Assembly: GCA_950022695.1 (NCBI GenBank)
Contig: CATLLN010000002.1
Location: forward strand, 1 to 64,000
From: an uncultured bacterium
Lineage (GTDB): Bacteria > Cyanobacteriota > Vampirovibrionia > Gastranaerophilales > Gastranaerophilaceae
Direction: 5' to 3'
Length of the DNA: 64,000 nucleotides
Below, piece by piece: positions 1-9,047 of this stretch. The notes under the pieces were generated by a model. That model did no database searches. It had not been told where the DNA came from and was given only the letters and a program-made list of their open reading frames with translations. A program made the translations under genes and the position numbers. Positions within the stretch are counted from its first letter, which is position 1. Every line of letters begins with the position of its first letter.

Positions 1-1784
1 CCATAACTATCCGCAACTAGCCTATCCATTGATTTATTCTTTAAGTCGACATCCACATTAGCGTTAACATCTCCGGTTAAAGAAAGAGAGTTAAAGTTGT
101 AAGTATGAGTTAGATTGTTAACGGTACTAAGGTTGGTATTTCCTATGGTAACGTTAGCATCGTAGATGTCGTTGTACAGACCGAATGTACCAGTGTTGTC
201 GCCTGTGATGTTGACAGAATAATTTTTAATATATTTTATTTCGTTACCATCTTCGTCGGTTTCTGTTACTTCTACAGATGCGCCACGGATGTTATCGTAC
301 ATTTCTATGCGACCGTTGTTTTTTACTGTGAAATTAACCGCGGCGCCACTATTTGCATAAATTGCGTTGTCATCGCGCTTGCCGTTTTCTTCTGTGTAGT
401 TCCCGCGGAACACTGATTGATGATTATCTGCTACTATTTGCAGGTCTTTGGCCGTGTAGATAGCCCCGCCTAGGGCTATGCCGCTTTCTGTTTTTGCATA
501 GTTACCTGTGAAGGTACTATTGGTGATTGTGCCGAGTGTGCCAGTGTTATAGATTGCACCGCCAGATGCATTGCTATCGGTGTTTGCTAAGTTGTTATTA
601 ATAAATGTTCCGCTAATATTATGTAAAGTAGCACTTTGGCCATTAGTAATAGCTCTTTTGCTATTAGCTTCAAAATAACCGGTAACACTATCAATTGTAG
701 GACGCCCCCAATCATTTTGTACGGCACCCTTATTTCCAATAAAAATACCATTTATTGAGCCCACTTTTTGACCGGATATATATATTGCAACATCATTATC
801 TTTAAATATACCATTTATTGAACCAATATTATACTTTGCATCACCAATAATTTTTCTTTGGTAGGCAAATATTGCGGCAGATCCTCTATTACCTTCAAAA
901 TATCCTTCTATTGAGTCCACTGTCCCGAATTGCCATATAGCGCTTCCTTCTTTACCGTAATTGTTTATAAAAATACCTTTGATTGAACCCATAGTGTGTC
1001 CATTCGCAATAGCTCCACCTCTAGAATTATTATAGTTATTTATAAAAATACCTTTGATAGAACCAATATGAGCTTGAGCTGTATTTGTTGTTGATATTGC
1101 AGTACCCCAAGCATTATCTCCAGTCATCTTATTACCGATAAATGTACCTTTAATAGAGTCAATATTACCGCTAATTAGGGCTTCTCCTTTAGTATTTGAG
1201 TTCCCTATAAATGTACCTGTTATATTTTTAATTTTAGCATCTGTTCCAAGTGATCTTATAATTCCTTTAGAATTATTGATAGCAGTTATATCAATACTAT
1301 CAATTGTCCCTGAATTATTTAGCAAAATATTTCCGCCACTATTAACAATATCCGTATTGATTTTACCAATCTCATTACCTACCGCATTATATATAGCATT
1401 AGTTTTGCTATCTAAAGGCAAGTCTATAAAATTAATATTAATATCACCACCGTTTTGGTTATCTTTAATTACTCCTGAAATATCTGTTATTGTATCTTTT
1501 TGAGAACTAACATAGTATTTTAAATCATTATCTGTACTGGTTCCCTCAATAAGAACTTTTGCTCCGTCTGAATCTGTATCCCATTTATAATATTTGATTT
1601 CAGAATATTTTTCATTATCACCATATTCAGTTTTGTAAACTTCATCAGGAATATCTACCCCCGGATAAATTTCCTGAGCATTTACATTTTGTCCAAGTCC
1701 CACAATCGCACATCCTGCAAATAGTGCTGCAGATAATACCTTAGCACTTGATTTGTTGTTTCTAATAATTTTACTCTTTCTCAT
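1..1784 (-). CDS. Large autotransporter-like beta-helix surface protein (3' end outside window)
   Basis: About 594 codons are visible, open to the window edge, so the C-terminus is missing. The chosen ATG at 1784 follows a GAGG Shine-Dalgarno. Residues 1-36 form a long signal peptide ending NVNA before QEIYPG. From about residue 195 a degenerate repeat of roughly 25-30 residues recurs, pattern (G/D)SIxGxFxxN (GSIKGIFINN, DSIEGYFEGN, GSINGIFKDN), together with GGAI motifs. FxxN/GGAI repeats resemble those of chlamydial polymorphic membrane proteins and other type V passenger domains that fold as a right-handed beta-helix. No beta-barrel is visible, because that part would lie beyond the edge. 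Likely a secreted or outer-membrane adhesin; the family assignment is by pattern only. Confidence 0.72.
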   Translation of the reverse strand, partial: MRKSKIIRNNKSSAKVLSAALFAGCAIVGLGQNVNAQEIYPGVDIPDEVYKTEYGDNEKYSEIKYYKWDTDSDGAKVLIEGTSTDNDLKYYVSSQKDTITDISGVIKDNQNGGDININFIDLPLDSKTNAIYNAVGNEIGKINTDIVNSGGNILLNNSGTIDSIDITAINNSKGIIRSLGTDAKIKNITGTFIGNSNTKGEALISGNIDSIKGTFIGNKMTGDNAWGTAISTTNTAQAHIGSIKGIFINNYNNSRGGAIANGHTMGSIKGIFINNYGKEGSAIWQFGTVDSIEGYFEGNRGSAAIFAYQRKIIGDAKYNIGSINGIFKDNDVAIYISGQKVGSINGIFIGNKGAVQNDWGRPTIDSVTGYFEANSKRAITNGQSATLHNISGTFINNNLANTDSNASGGAIYNTGTLGTITNSTFTGNYAKTESGIALGGAIYTAKDLQIVADNHQSVFRGNYTEENGKRDDNAIYANSGAAVNFTVKNNGRIEMYDNIRGASVEVTETDEDGNEIKYIKNYSVNITGDNTGTFGLYNDIYDANVTIGNTNLSTVNNLTHTYNFNSLSLTGDVNANVDVDLKNKSMDRLVADSY

Positions 1785-1802
1785 AATTTGACCTCATAAT
1801 TA

Positions 1803-1863
1803 ATACATCATTTTAATCAAAATGATGTATTCCTGATAAATCAGGAATGATATGGCTTTAAGC
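1803..1863 (-). promoter_or_regulatory. Tandem hairpins in leader of the surface-protein gene
   Basis: Two perfect inverted repeats lie side by side. One has a 12-bp stem and 4-nt loop (1803-1830, arm ATACATCATTTT); the other has an 8-bp stem (1829-1848, arm ATTCCTGA, loop TAAA). A small GGCTT/AAGCC element follows at 1853-1863. They sit 20-80 nt upstream of the minus-strand start codon, so they probably fold in its 5' UTR. Neither is followed by a T-run typical of a terminator, in either direction. Confidence 0.5.
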
Positions 1864-2155
1864 CGTGATGAAGTGAAAATTGCAATAAATTATAGAGATT
1901 GATTTGTAGAAAATAACAAATTAAAACGTAACTTTCAAATGCGATGTCACATTTTGATTATTTTGGTGTGTAATTTTAATTCTACCGAGTATTTCATCGG
2001 ATCATCCTTATTGTATCTTTAACTCTTAAAAGTAAAATTTTACAATTTGTTACAGCGTATATCCTAACAGATATATTATAACATTGTTTATTTAAATTTA
2101 CAAGTGTTTAAAATAAAATTTATTAACTTGTATAGTTTCCTTTATTTTAATTATG
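1864..2155. other. AT-rich intergenic region between divergent genes
   Basis: This is the rest of the roughly 410-bp gap between the minus-strand surface protein and the plus-strand secreted protein. It is very AT-rich and must hold at least the promoter of the minus-strand gene. I see no ORF, tRNA or strong inverted repeat in it. Confidence 0.5.
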
Positions 2156-2164
2156 TGCTAAAAT
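2156..2164 (+). promoter_or_regulatory. Extended -10 promoter TGCTAAAAT
   Basis: An extended -10 element (TG-n-TAAAAT) lies 33 nt before the ATG of the downstream secreted protein. No convincing -35 is present, as is usual when the TG extension is there. The same TG-n-TAnAAT form recurs before ispG, the WG-repeat gene and pflA in this window. Confidence 0.5.
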
Positions 2165-2197
2165 CTTATTGTTAATAAGTTTAAATAAGGGGTAAAA

Positions 2198-2695
2198 ATG
2201 AGAAAATTACAAATATTAGTTTTATCAATAGTCATATCCGCAGGAGTTGGAATCGGTGTTAATCAAGTATACTCTGCACCTGCAGCAACAGCTGTCAAAG
2301 TTTCAGCACCATCTACACCGCAAGCACAATATACAGATGTTAAAGCACTTGAAGTAGTTTCTAACCCTTACAAATACAAAAACAGAAACATAAGAATTCA
2401 AGGTAAATTTGACAAATTCTCAACACTCGGCTTAGACTATCCTGCAGCAATGAGACCACACGATAAGTACATCTCATTTATGATTCAAAGACCGGATATT
2501 ACAAATCACAATATACCTCTATCAGAATTGAAAATTTTCCTAAAAAAAGAAATGGCTGAAAAAAATATTGACCTGAATACAGGAGATGAAATTTCTTTTG
2601 AAGGTAAAATATTTTCAACTGCATTAGGCGACCCTTGGATGGACGTTGATAACCTTAAAGTTATTAAAAAAGTCGAAAAAAAAGAAACAAAATAG
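2198..2695 (+). CDS. Small secreted protein of unknown function, possible OB-fold
   Basis: 165 residues with a Sec signal peptide (about 1-26, ending VYSA before PAA). A Pro/Ala-rich linker follows, then a compact domain from about residue 45. The order DVKALEVVSNPYKYKNRNIRIQG ... DEISFEGKIF suggests a beta-barrel of OB-fold type, as in small secreted proteins that are asked to bind ligands outside the membrane; this is a guess from pattern. It has a strong ribosome site (AAGGGG) and its own extended -10 promoter. The next gene begins 21 bp later, so the two may be cotranscribed. Function not recognised. Confidence 0.7.
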   Translation: MRKLQILVLSIVISAGVGIGVNQVYSAPAATAVKVSAPSTPQAQYTDVKALEVVSNPYKYKNRNIRIQGKFDKFSTLGLDYPAAMRPHDKYISFMIQRPDITNHNIPLSELKIFLKKEMAEKNIDLNTGDEISFEGKIFSTALGDPWMDVDNLKVIKKVEKKETK

Positions 2696-2716
2696 TCACT
2701 CCCACTAAATAAAGGT

Positions 2717-5245
2717 ATGAATAAGATTATGTCAGAAAATATTAAAAACGAAAAATTTTTAACAATTCACGGACACTTTTACCAGCCGCCAAGAGAAAAC
2801 CCGTGGCTTGAAGCAATTGAGCTGCAAGACAGCGCACTTCCTTTCCACGACTGGAACGAAAGAATTTGCAAAGAATGCTATAATCCAAACTCTGTTTCAA
2901 GAATCGTAGATAACAGAAATAGGATTCTTGATATCGTTAACAACTACGAATATATGAGTTATAATTTTGGTCCAACTTTGTTATCTTGGATGGAAGAGTT
3001 CGCTCCGTTAACTTATGAAAGAATTATTAAAGCCGATATCGAAAGTATCTCAAAACACAGCGGGCACGGTAATGCTATGGCACAGGTTTATAACCACATC
3101 ATTATGCCGCTTGCAAATTACCGCGATAAAGAAACCCAAGTTAAATGGGGTATTCGCGATTTTGAATACCGCTTTGGCAGAAAACCAGAAGGAATTTGGC
3201 TTGCTGAAACCGCAGTAGACGATGAAACATTAAAAGTTCTTGTTGACAATGGGATTAAATTCACAGTACTTTCCCCTTATCAGGCATTAAAAATGAAAAA
3301 ATCTACAGATAAGGAATGGCAAGACGTAAGCTGGGGAAATATTGATCCTGCACGTTCATACAAATACACAATAAAAAGTGATCCGACAAAATCAATTGAT
3401 TTATTCTTCTATGATGGCGCAATCTCCCGTTCTGTTGCATTTGATGAACTCTTAACAGACGGAAACAAATTCATAAAACGCCTAAAAGAAGGTGTATCAG
3501 AACTTCGCGATTATCCGCAATTAATAAACATTGCAACAGATGGCGAAAGTTACGGACACCACACAAAATTCGGCGATATGGCTTTATCTTACGTTTTAAA
3601 AATTAAAGCAGAAGATGAAGGTTTTAAAATCACAAACTACGCTGAATACTTGGACAAATACAGAAGCAACTACGAAGTTGATATCAAACAAGCTTCATCA
3701 TGGAGCTGCTTCCACGGTGTAGGAAGATGGTCTGATGATTGCGGATGTTCAACAGGCGGACATCCGGGATGGAATCAAAAATGGAGAAAACCACTAAGAG
3801 AAGCTCTTGATTATCTTCGCGACCATTTTGCTGAAATTTTTGAACAAGAAGGAGCAAAATACTTCAACACAGATGTTTGGGAAGTTAGAAACCGTTACAT
3901 TGAAGTAATCCTAGACAGAACCTACTCTAAAATCAAAAAATTCCAAAAAGATAATTTCAAACCTGACCTATCTGAAGAAGAAAAAATCAAAGGTATGGAA
4001 CTTCTTGAAATTCAGCGACAAGCTATGCTTATGTACACTAGCTGCGGCTGGTTCTTCTCTGAAATTTCAGGTATTGAAACCGTTCAGATTATGAAATATG
4101 CAGCCCGTGCTATGCAATTGGCTTCAAAATTCTCTAAAGAAAACTTTGAAGAAAAATTCCTTGATATTTTAGCCCAGGCAAAAAGTAATATTCAAGAATT
4201 TGGTACAGGCAAAGACATATACGAACGCTTCGTAAAACCGTCTGTTGTAACATCAAAACAAATTGCCTGCCTGTGGGCAATATCTTCACTATATCAAGAC
4301 TTTGACGATGAAGAAGATGTTTACTGCTACACCGTTAAGCGAAATGATTATCAAAAAGTTCAAAAAAATAACGCAAATTTTGTAATAGGTAATATTGAAA
4401 TCCGTTCAAAAGTTACATTACAAAAAGCTAACCTTGTATTTGCACTTATGCAATACTCAGGTGGAGATTTCCACTGTGCAATAAAAGAATATTCAACAAA
4501 TGAAGAATATCAGGAACTTAAAACTTCTCTGATAAAAACATTTATGCTAACTCCGCTAACAGAAATCATAAGAGCACTTGATGAAAAATTCGGCAAAGAA
4601 TACTTTACACTTAAAGACATCTTTATCGAAGAAAGAAAGAAAATCTTACAAGTTCTGTTAAAAGACCAGCTTCAAAAATTCGCAAATACCTACAAAGAAA
4701 TGTATAATCAAGGCAAAGGCTCTATTTATCATATGCAAAATCTGGGCTTGGAAATCCCTAACGAATTTAAGATTTCTGCAGCGTATGCTCTTAGCCAGCG
4801 CTACAACGATCTTCTGTCTCATTCTGACGGATTTGTAGAACGAGCTGTTATTCAAGAAATCAGAGATATTAACTTTGAATCAAAAAAAATGAATATCGAT
4901 ATAGATAAAACTCCATCAAATAAAAGCTTTGCTAAAAAAATCATTACTAATTTAAACAGACTTACCAAAAGTTTTGAGATTCAGCAAGCTGACACTATTG
5001 TAGAACTATTCGATATCATAGAAAAACTTGATCTTCAAATAGATATATCTGAAGCTCAAAATATTTATTATAATAAAATTTACCACCGCATCGGCGATAT
5101 TATTGAAAATAACCTTGAATCTCCAAAAGATAAAGATATTAAATTCATTAATATTCTGCTTGAAATAGGACGTAAATTAAATATTAACGTAGACTTTTAC
5201 AAAGTAAAACTCGATAAATTAAATATGTATATTAAAAAGGATTAG
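2717..5245 (+). CDS. Glycoside hydrolase family 57 / DUF3536 protein
   Basis: 842 residues. It opens with HGHFYQPPRENPW, typical of GH57 proteins carrying a DUF3536 C-terminal region and common in cyanobacteria and relatives. GH57 enzymes act on alpha-glucans (amylase, branching or 4-alpha-glucanotransferase activity) through a Glu nucleophile and an Asp acid. The candidates seen are E164 in WLAETAVDDETL and D275 in TDGESYGHH. The C-terminal half is helical and charged. There is no signal peptide, so it is probably cytoplasmic and may work on glycogen-like storage polymer. The start is uncertain: AAAGG is very close to the first ATG, and an ATG 12 nt later is possible. An intrinsic terminator overlaps the stop codon. 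Confidence 0.88.
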   Translation: MNKIMSENIKNEKFLTIHGHFYQPPRENPWLEAIELQDSALPFHDWNERICKECYNPNSVSRIVDNRNRILDIVNNYEYMSYNFGPTLLSWMEEFAPLTYERIIKADIESISKHSGHGNAMAQVYNHIIMPLANYRDKETQVKWGIRDFEYRFGRKPEGIWLAETAVDDETLKVLVDNGIKFTVLSPYQALKMKKSTDKEWQDVSWGNIDPARSYKYTIKSDPTKSIDLFFYDGAISRSVAFDELLTDGNKFIKRLKEGVSELRDYPQLINIATDGESYGHHTKFGDMALSYVLKIKAEDEGFKITNYAEYLDKYRSNYEVDIKQASSWSCFHGVGRWSDDCGCSTGGHPGWNQKWRKPLREALDYLRDHFAEIFEQEGAKYFNTDVWEVRNRYIEVILDRTYSKIKKFQKDNFKPDLSEEEKIKGMELLEIQRQAMLMYTSCGWFFSEISGIETVQIMKYAARAMQLASKFSKENFEEKFLDILAQAKSNIQEFGTGKDIYERFVKPSVVTSKQIACLWAISSLYQDFDDEEDVYCYTVKRNDYQKVQKNNANFVIGNIEIRSKVTLQKANLVFALMQYSGGDFHCAIKEYSTNEEYQELKTSLIKTFMLTPLTEIIRALDEKFGKEYFTLKDIFIEERKKILQVLLKDQLQKFANTYKEMYNQGKGSIYHMQNLGLEIPNEFKISAAYALSQRYNDLLSHSDGFVERAVIQEIRDINFESKKMNIDIDKTPSNKSFAKKIITNLNRLTKSFEIQQADTIVELFDIIEKLDLQIDISEAQNIYYNKIYHRIGDIIENNLESPKDKDIKFINILLEIGRKLNINVDFYKVKLDKLNMYIKKD

Positions 5246-5265
5246 CGTTATCGCTAATCCTTTTA
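5235..5265 (+). terminator. Intrinsic terminator overlapping the GH57 stop codon
   Basis: Stem GGATTAGCG/CGCTAATCC with loop TTAT, flanked by A4 on the left and followed by TTTTATTTTA. The TAG stop codon lies inside the left arm. Confidence 0.85.
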
Positions 5266-5356
5266 TTTTATAATTAACATAAGTTTACAAAAAACGCAAA
5301 ATTTTTCCCATGAAATACTTTAATATAATAGGTAGAATTTAGGGGAAATTACGTTT

Positions 5357-6295
5357 ATGCAAGTTCCGGTACAAAATGTAAAACAACAAAACAATCAATA
5401 TAATAACAGTTTTAACAGTACTGCGCAAACTCAATGCTGTACTGCTCCAAATCAGCAGACACAATGCCAGCAAACTTATCCGCAAGGCTATTTACCACCA
5501 CAGCAAACTGTTTACCCACAATATCAACCTGCACAAAATCAAAATATGCAGATTCCGGCAACAGCTTCAGGTGTAAATATTCAGATATTTAACCCGTCAG
5601 TTGCAACACCTGGTGCTAAAGCTCCGACTTACAACGTAAATGCACCTTGTTATCCATCAGGATACTATACAAGCTCTGTCGGCGCTGATGGAAAACTTCA
5701 CCCGAACAACGGAAGTAACAACCCGCACACCGGTGACAACATCAACAACGGAACAAACAGTGGTACAATAGGTGATAATAATAACAACACCTATACAACA
5801 AATACAAACACAACTAATAACACAACAACTTCTGCAAACTCAATAGAAAAAGAAGAGAATAAAAAGAAAACAGAAAAGCGCAAAATCATACAATTAACAG
5901 ATGAATATATCAAAAATCTTGAAAGCTATTTAAACAGCCAAGATAAAGGTGTAAGACTTAATGCCGCAAAAGAAGTTTACGCAAGACTTGAAGAAGATGA
6001 ATCAAGACATGACGATAAGGCATTAACTGCACTTGTTAACAAAATGCTTCAAGACCCGTCTGAAGAAATTAGAGTAATAGCACTATCTGCGCTTGACAGT
6101 AAAATAGTTACAGGTGATGATTACACAGTAAATGTCTTAAAAAATATGCAGCAAAACAACAACGGATACGGACAAGATGCAGTTGATGCAAGCAATATTC
6201 TGTTAAAAATGTCAGGAAAACAGGTCGAAAAAGAATTTGAAGTGAAAGATACTCCAAAGAAAAAAGAAGAACCAAAAGAAAGTAAAAAGGCATAA
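5357..6295 (+). CDS. Q/N-rich low-complexity protein with HEAT-like C-terminal half
   Basis: 312 residues. The first 165 or so are rich in Gln, Asn, Pro, Tyr and Thr (QQNNQYNN, NNNNTYTTNTNTTNNTTT) and are probably disordered. A charged helix follows, then about 100 residues of helical repeats (GVRLNAAKEVYARLEEDE; PSEEIRVIALSALDSK), which fit HEAT repeats. The C-terminus is Lys/Glu-rich. No signal peptide or membrane segment is present. It is followed after 2 bp by a membrane-protein gene, so the pair is an operon. HEAT repeats usually mediate protein contacts; the actual function is unknown. Confidence 0.72.
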   Translation: MQVPVQNVKQQNNQYNNSFNSTAQTQCCTAPNQQTQCQQTYPQGYLPPQQTVYPQYQPAQNQNMQIPATASGVNIQIFNPSVATPGAKAPTYNVNAPCYPSGYYTSSVGADGKLHPNNGSNNPHTGDNINNGTNSGTIGDNNNNTYTTNTNTTNNTTTSANSIEKEENKKKTEKRKIIQLTDEYIKNLESYLNSQDKGVRLNAAKEVYARLEEDESRHDDKALTALVNKMLQDPSEEIRVIALSALDSKIVTGDDYTVNVLKNMQQNNNGYGQDAVDASNILLKMSGKQVEKEFEVKDTPKKKEEPKESKKA

Positions 6296-6297
6296 TT

Positions 6298-6777
6298 ATG
6301 AAGATACTCGGCAGTATATCAAAAGCACTTAAAGGAAATGCAGGCAAATACATTACAAAAGGTGTAGGTTTTGCAGCACTTGGGCTTGTTGCATCAGATG
6401 CTCATTACATTGGAAAACTTCAAGCTGATCTTTATGCAAGTGAAAAAGATGCAAAAGCTGCCAGTTACTATCTAAATAATTCAATGTATACAACTAATAT
6501 GAGTAAAGTCGAAGACGGAATAAGAAACGCGGCATACGAAATGGAACTTGATCAAGGCTGGAGAAGATTCTTCAATCTTGGAATAGGCTACGTTAAAGGA
6601 TTTACTTCAATGCTTGTTTCACACGTAATCCCGTTTGGACTTGGCTTAGGTGCACTATTAGCAAAAGGTAAAGCCGCAAAAATCTGCGCCGGAGCATTTG
6701 GGGTTTATGCACTTGGCAAAGTCGTTAAAGATTTCTTTGGAATAGGTGTACCAGGTAACGGATTAAATATTAAATAG
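6298..6777 (+). CDS. Small Gly/Ala-rich membrane protein, unknown
   Basis: 159 residues with a hydrophobic stretch near the N-terminus (GVGFAALGLVASDAHYIG) and a glycine-rich pair near the C-terminus (VIPFGLGLGALLAKG and ICAGAFGVYALGKVV). The middle is soluble and helical. Translation is coupled to the preceding HEAT-like gene. Its 3' end overlaps the convergent trmD gene by 8 bp. It is not a family I recognise and is probably lineage specific. Confidence 0.65.
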   Translation: MKILGSISKALKGNAGKYITKGVGFAALGLVASDAHYIGKLQADLYASEKDAKAASYYLNNSMYTTNMSKVEDGIRNAAYEMELDQGWRRFFNLGIGYVKGFTSMLVSHVIPFGLGLGALLAKGKAAKICAGAFGVYALGKVVKDFFGIGVPGNGLNIK

Positions 6778-7462
6778 AATCTTTTAAATATTTTTCGTAC
6801 AAATCCGGACGTCTTTGTTTAGTTCGTTCTATTTGAGCGGCATTTCGGAATTCATTTATTTCTTTGTGGTTGCCGTTTAATAAAACCTCAGGAACTTTAT
6901 ACCCGCGAAAATCACGCGGTCTTGTATACTGCGGATATTCTAAAAGCCCGTTTGAAAAACTATCATCTTCTGCTGATTCAATTTTCCCTAAAGTTCCATC
7001 GATTTTACGGCTTACAGAATCAATCAGGCAAAGTGCCGGTAATTCACCGCCTGTCAGAACAAAATCCCCGATAGAAACCTCTTTCGGCTTAATAATTTCA
7101 CGAATACGCTCGTCAAACCCTTCGTAATGTCCGCAAAGCATGATTATCTGGTCATATTTAGCTAAATCAAGAACCAGATTTTCCGTTAAAGGTTCTCCTT
7201 GAGGGGAAAGCATTACAGTGATATAGTTATCAAGCTTTTCAACACTTTCATACGCATCAACAAACGGCTGCGGCATCAAAACCATTCCCGCACCACCTCC
7301 ATAAGGGGTATCATCAACCTTTTTATGCTTATCTTCTGTAAAATCACGTGGATTAACAGTATTAAGAGTGAAAACTTCCCCTTCTTTTGCGCGTTTCATA
7401 ATACTAAAATTACAATATGATTCTATAAATTCAGGAAAAAGCGTTAAGACATCAAACCTCAT
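6770..7462 (-). CDS. trmD: tRNA (guanine-37-N1)-methyltransferase TrmD
   Basis: 230 residues, standard length. It transfers a methyl group from S-adenosylmethionine to G37 of tRNAs that read CNN codons and so prevents +1 frameshifting. The trefoil-knot SPOUT motifs are visible: YGGGAGMVLMP, LCGHYEGFDERI and GDFVLTGGELPAL. The ATG overlaps the rimM stop codon (ATGA), giving tight translational coupling with rimM as in many bacteria. Confidence 0.97.
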   Translation of the reverse strand: MRFDVLTLFPEFIESYCNFSIMKRAKEGEVFTLNTVNPRDFTEDKHKKVDDTPYGGGAGMVLMPQPFVDAYESVEKLDNYITVMLSPQGEPLTENLVLDLAKYDQIIMLCGHYEGFDERIREIIKPKEVSIGDFVLTGGELPALCLIDSVSRKIDGTLGKIESAEDDSFSNGLLEYPQYTRPRDFRGYKVPEVLLNGNHKEINEFRNAAQIERTKQRRPDLYEKYLKDSI

Positions 7463-7974
7463 TCCAACAACCCTTCCAAATTATTTATCATAATTTTTTT
7501 GTTTTCAATATCAACAACAGGAACAATTGCACTGACAAAAGGAATTAAGCAGATTTTTTTAGAACTGGTTTTAACCGAAATCAAATCACTTGCTCCGTTA
7601 TTTGAAACTCCGATTACAAAACCCAGTTTTTTACCATCATTATTATCAAAAACTTCCAATCCGACAAGTTCATCAATTAAGAATTCATCTTCATCAAGAG
7701 TTTCTCTTATAACCGATTCATCCACAAAAAGCAAATTGCCTTTATATTCTAAAATATCGTTTATAGAATTAATACCTTCAAACTTAACTATCATCAAGTT
7801 TTTATTAGGTCTGACTGATTCTATATATAACGGCACGTATTCGCTATTATTTTTCAAATAAACAGTATCAAGCGAGAGAAAAAAATCTTGCTGACTTTTC
7901 GAACAGCCGACCTTAGCTTCGCCTTTTATTCCGTGAAAATTAACAATTTTACCAACTGAAACATACTTGACCAT
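7459..7974 (-). CDS. rimM: Ribosome maturation factor RimM
   Basis: 171 residues. RimM helps mature the head of the 30S subunit. The N-terminal barrel begins VSVGKIVNFHGIKGEAKV, the family hallmark, and the C-terminal PRC-barrel is seen in DELVGLEVFDNNDGKKLG and the IPFVSAIVPVVDIE segment. It starts 2 bp after the RG-rich protein gene and overlaps trmD by 4 bp, so these three form one operon. Confidence 0.95.
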   Translation of the reverse strand: MVKYVSVGKIVNFHGIKGEAKVGCSKSQQDFFLSLDTVYLKNNSEYVPLYIESVRPNKNLMIVKFEGINSINDILEYKGNLLFVDESVIRETLDEDEFLIDELVGLEVFDNNDGKKLGFVIGVSNNGASDLISVKTSSKKICLIPFVSAIVPVVDIENKKIMINNLEGLLE

Positions 7975-7976
7975 AA

Positions 7977-9047
7977 CTATTCTTCAGCAGGAGTTCCCTC
8001 TGCAACTTTAGGTTTTCTGCCTCTTTTTTTCTTTGGTTCTTCCTCTGCTGCAACTTCAGGCGCTTCTTCTTTTACAGCCTTTTTAGCTTTTGTTTTCTTT
8101 TCTTCGGATTTTTGTTTTTTAAATTCTTCCGGAGCATCTTCACGTTCTTGGTTCCAACGTTCCATACCCATTTGAGCTCGAACAAGACCAATACCTACGT
8201 GAACTCTCCATTCATCCATTTTCAATTGAGCCGCAATAATTTTGTGACATCCGATTGGAGGAAGCGGCAATAACGGTTCATAAAGCATTTTAATTGCATT
8301 TAACTGATCCGGTGTAATTGCAAGCTTACGTTTCGGGAACGGTAATTTCGGAAGCATCATTTTTTGTCTTACAAGGTTGATGCCGAAAAATACTTTTCTT
8401 GGTTCCAGACCAATTTTTTCACCGATAACTTCGTGCGCATCAGGATTAGGTAACGGAAGCATCAATTTATACAACAATTCAATTTGTTCTAATTGTTCTC
8501 TGCTTACTAATAATTGCTTAGGAGCAGCGTTTCTGTTATTAGGTCTTCTATTATTGTTAAATCTGTTATTTTGCGGTCTTCTTTGTTGGAATCCGCCTTG
8601 TCTGTTATCTCTGTTGTAACCGCCTTGACGATTATTGTTATAACCACCGCGATTATATCCGCCCTGACGATTATCACGGTTGTAGCCGCCTTGATTATTG
8701 TATCCGCCGCGGTTATACCCACCTTGGCGATTATCTCTATTATATCCGCCTTGACGGTTGTCACGATTGTATCCGCCCTGGTTATTATATTGACGTTGAG
8801 GTCTGTTATACGGTCTTTGGTTATCATCACCGCCGCTTGAATAGCTGCTGTAGAACTGTCTACCTTCTGATGAATAGCTGTTTCTTGGCTGTTCTTGAGA
8901 TTCTGTTGCAGAAGCAGAAGCTTCAGGTGCTTCAGATGAATTAACCATCATTTTTTTATCCGGGTACAAACAATCCGGGCAAATGACTCTTTTAGGGTTT
9001 TTTGTTTCAAACTCACGACCGCATTTAATGCACTTGTTTACATACAT
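7977..9047 (-). CDS. Zinc-ribbon, RG-repeat, duplicated-helical-domain protein with AT-hook-like tail
   Basis: 356 residues in four parts. Residues 1-30 are a CxxC...CxxC zinc ribbon (CIKCGREF, CPDCLYPD). Residues about 75-170 are a disordered Arg/Gly/Asn/Tyr repeat (GGYNRDNRQ and variants, about nine copies). Residues about 172-290 are two tandem copies of a roughly 50-residue helical domain; compare REQLEQIELLYKLMLPLP with PDQLNAIKMLYEPLLPLP, each ending (G)IxLVRxxM. The Lys/Glu tail ends with KKRGRKPK, an AT-hook-like motif. Everything suggests nucleic-acid binding. It lies directly upstream of rimM-trmD, where a KH-domain RNA-binding protein often sits in other bacteria. Role in RNA or ribosome biology is inferred. 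Confidence 0.8.
   Translation of the reverse strand: MYVNKCIKCGREFETKNPKRVICPDCLYPDKKMMVNSSEAPEASASATESQEQPRNSYSSEGRQFYSSYSSGGDDNQRPYNRPQRQYNNQGGYNRDNRQGGYNRDNRQGGYNRGGYNNQGGYNRDNRQGGYNRGGYNNNRQGGYNRDNRQGGFQQRRPQNNRFNNNRRPNNRNAAPKQLLVSREQLEQIELLYKLMLPLPNPDAHEVIGEKIGLEPRKVFFGINLVRQKMMLPKLPFPKRKLAITPDQLNAIKMLYEPLLPLPPIGCHKIIAAQLKMDEWRVHVGIGLVRAQMGMERWNQEREDAPEEFKKQKSEEKKTKAKKAVKEEAPEVAAEEEPKKKRGRKPKVAEGTPAEE
8575..8800 (-). repeat. Coding tandem repeats for GGYNRDNRQ units
   Basis: Degenerate 15-27 bp units inside the zinc-ribbon protein gene encode GGYNR, GGYNRDNRQ and GGYNNQ. The near-identical DNA copies could recombine or slip, so unit number may vary between strains. Confidence 0.75.

Noticed and set aside
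8575-8800. CRISPR-like array
   Set aside because: The repeats are coding, degenerate and have no unique spacers of uniform length.
8507-8840. Open frames opposite and beside the RG-repeat region
   Set aside because: They are by-products of the repetitive coding sequence (repeats of a few residues), with no ribosome site and no conserved motif.
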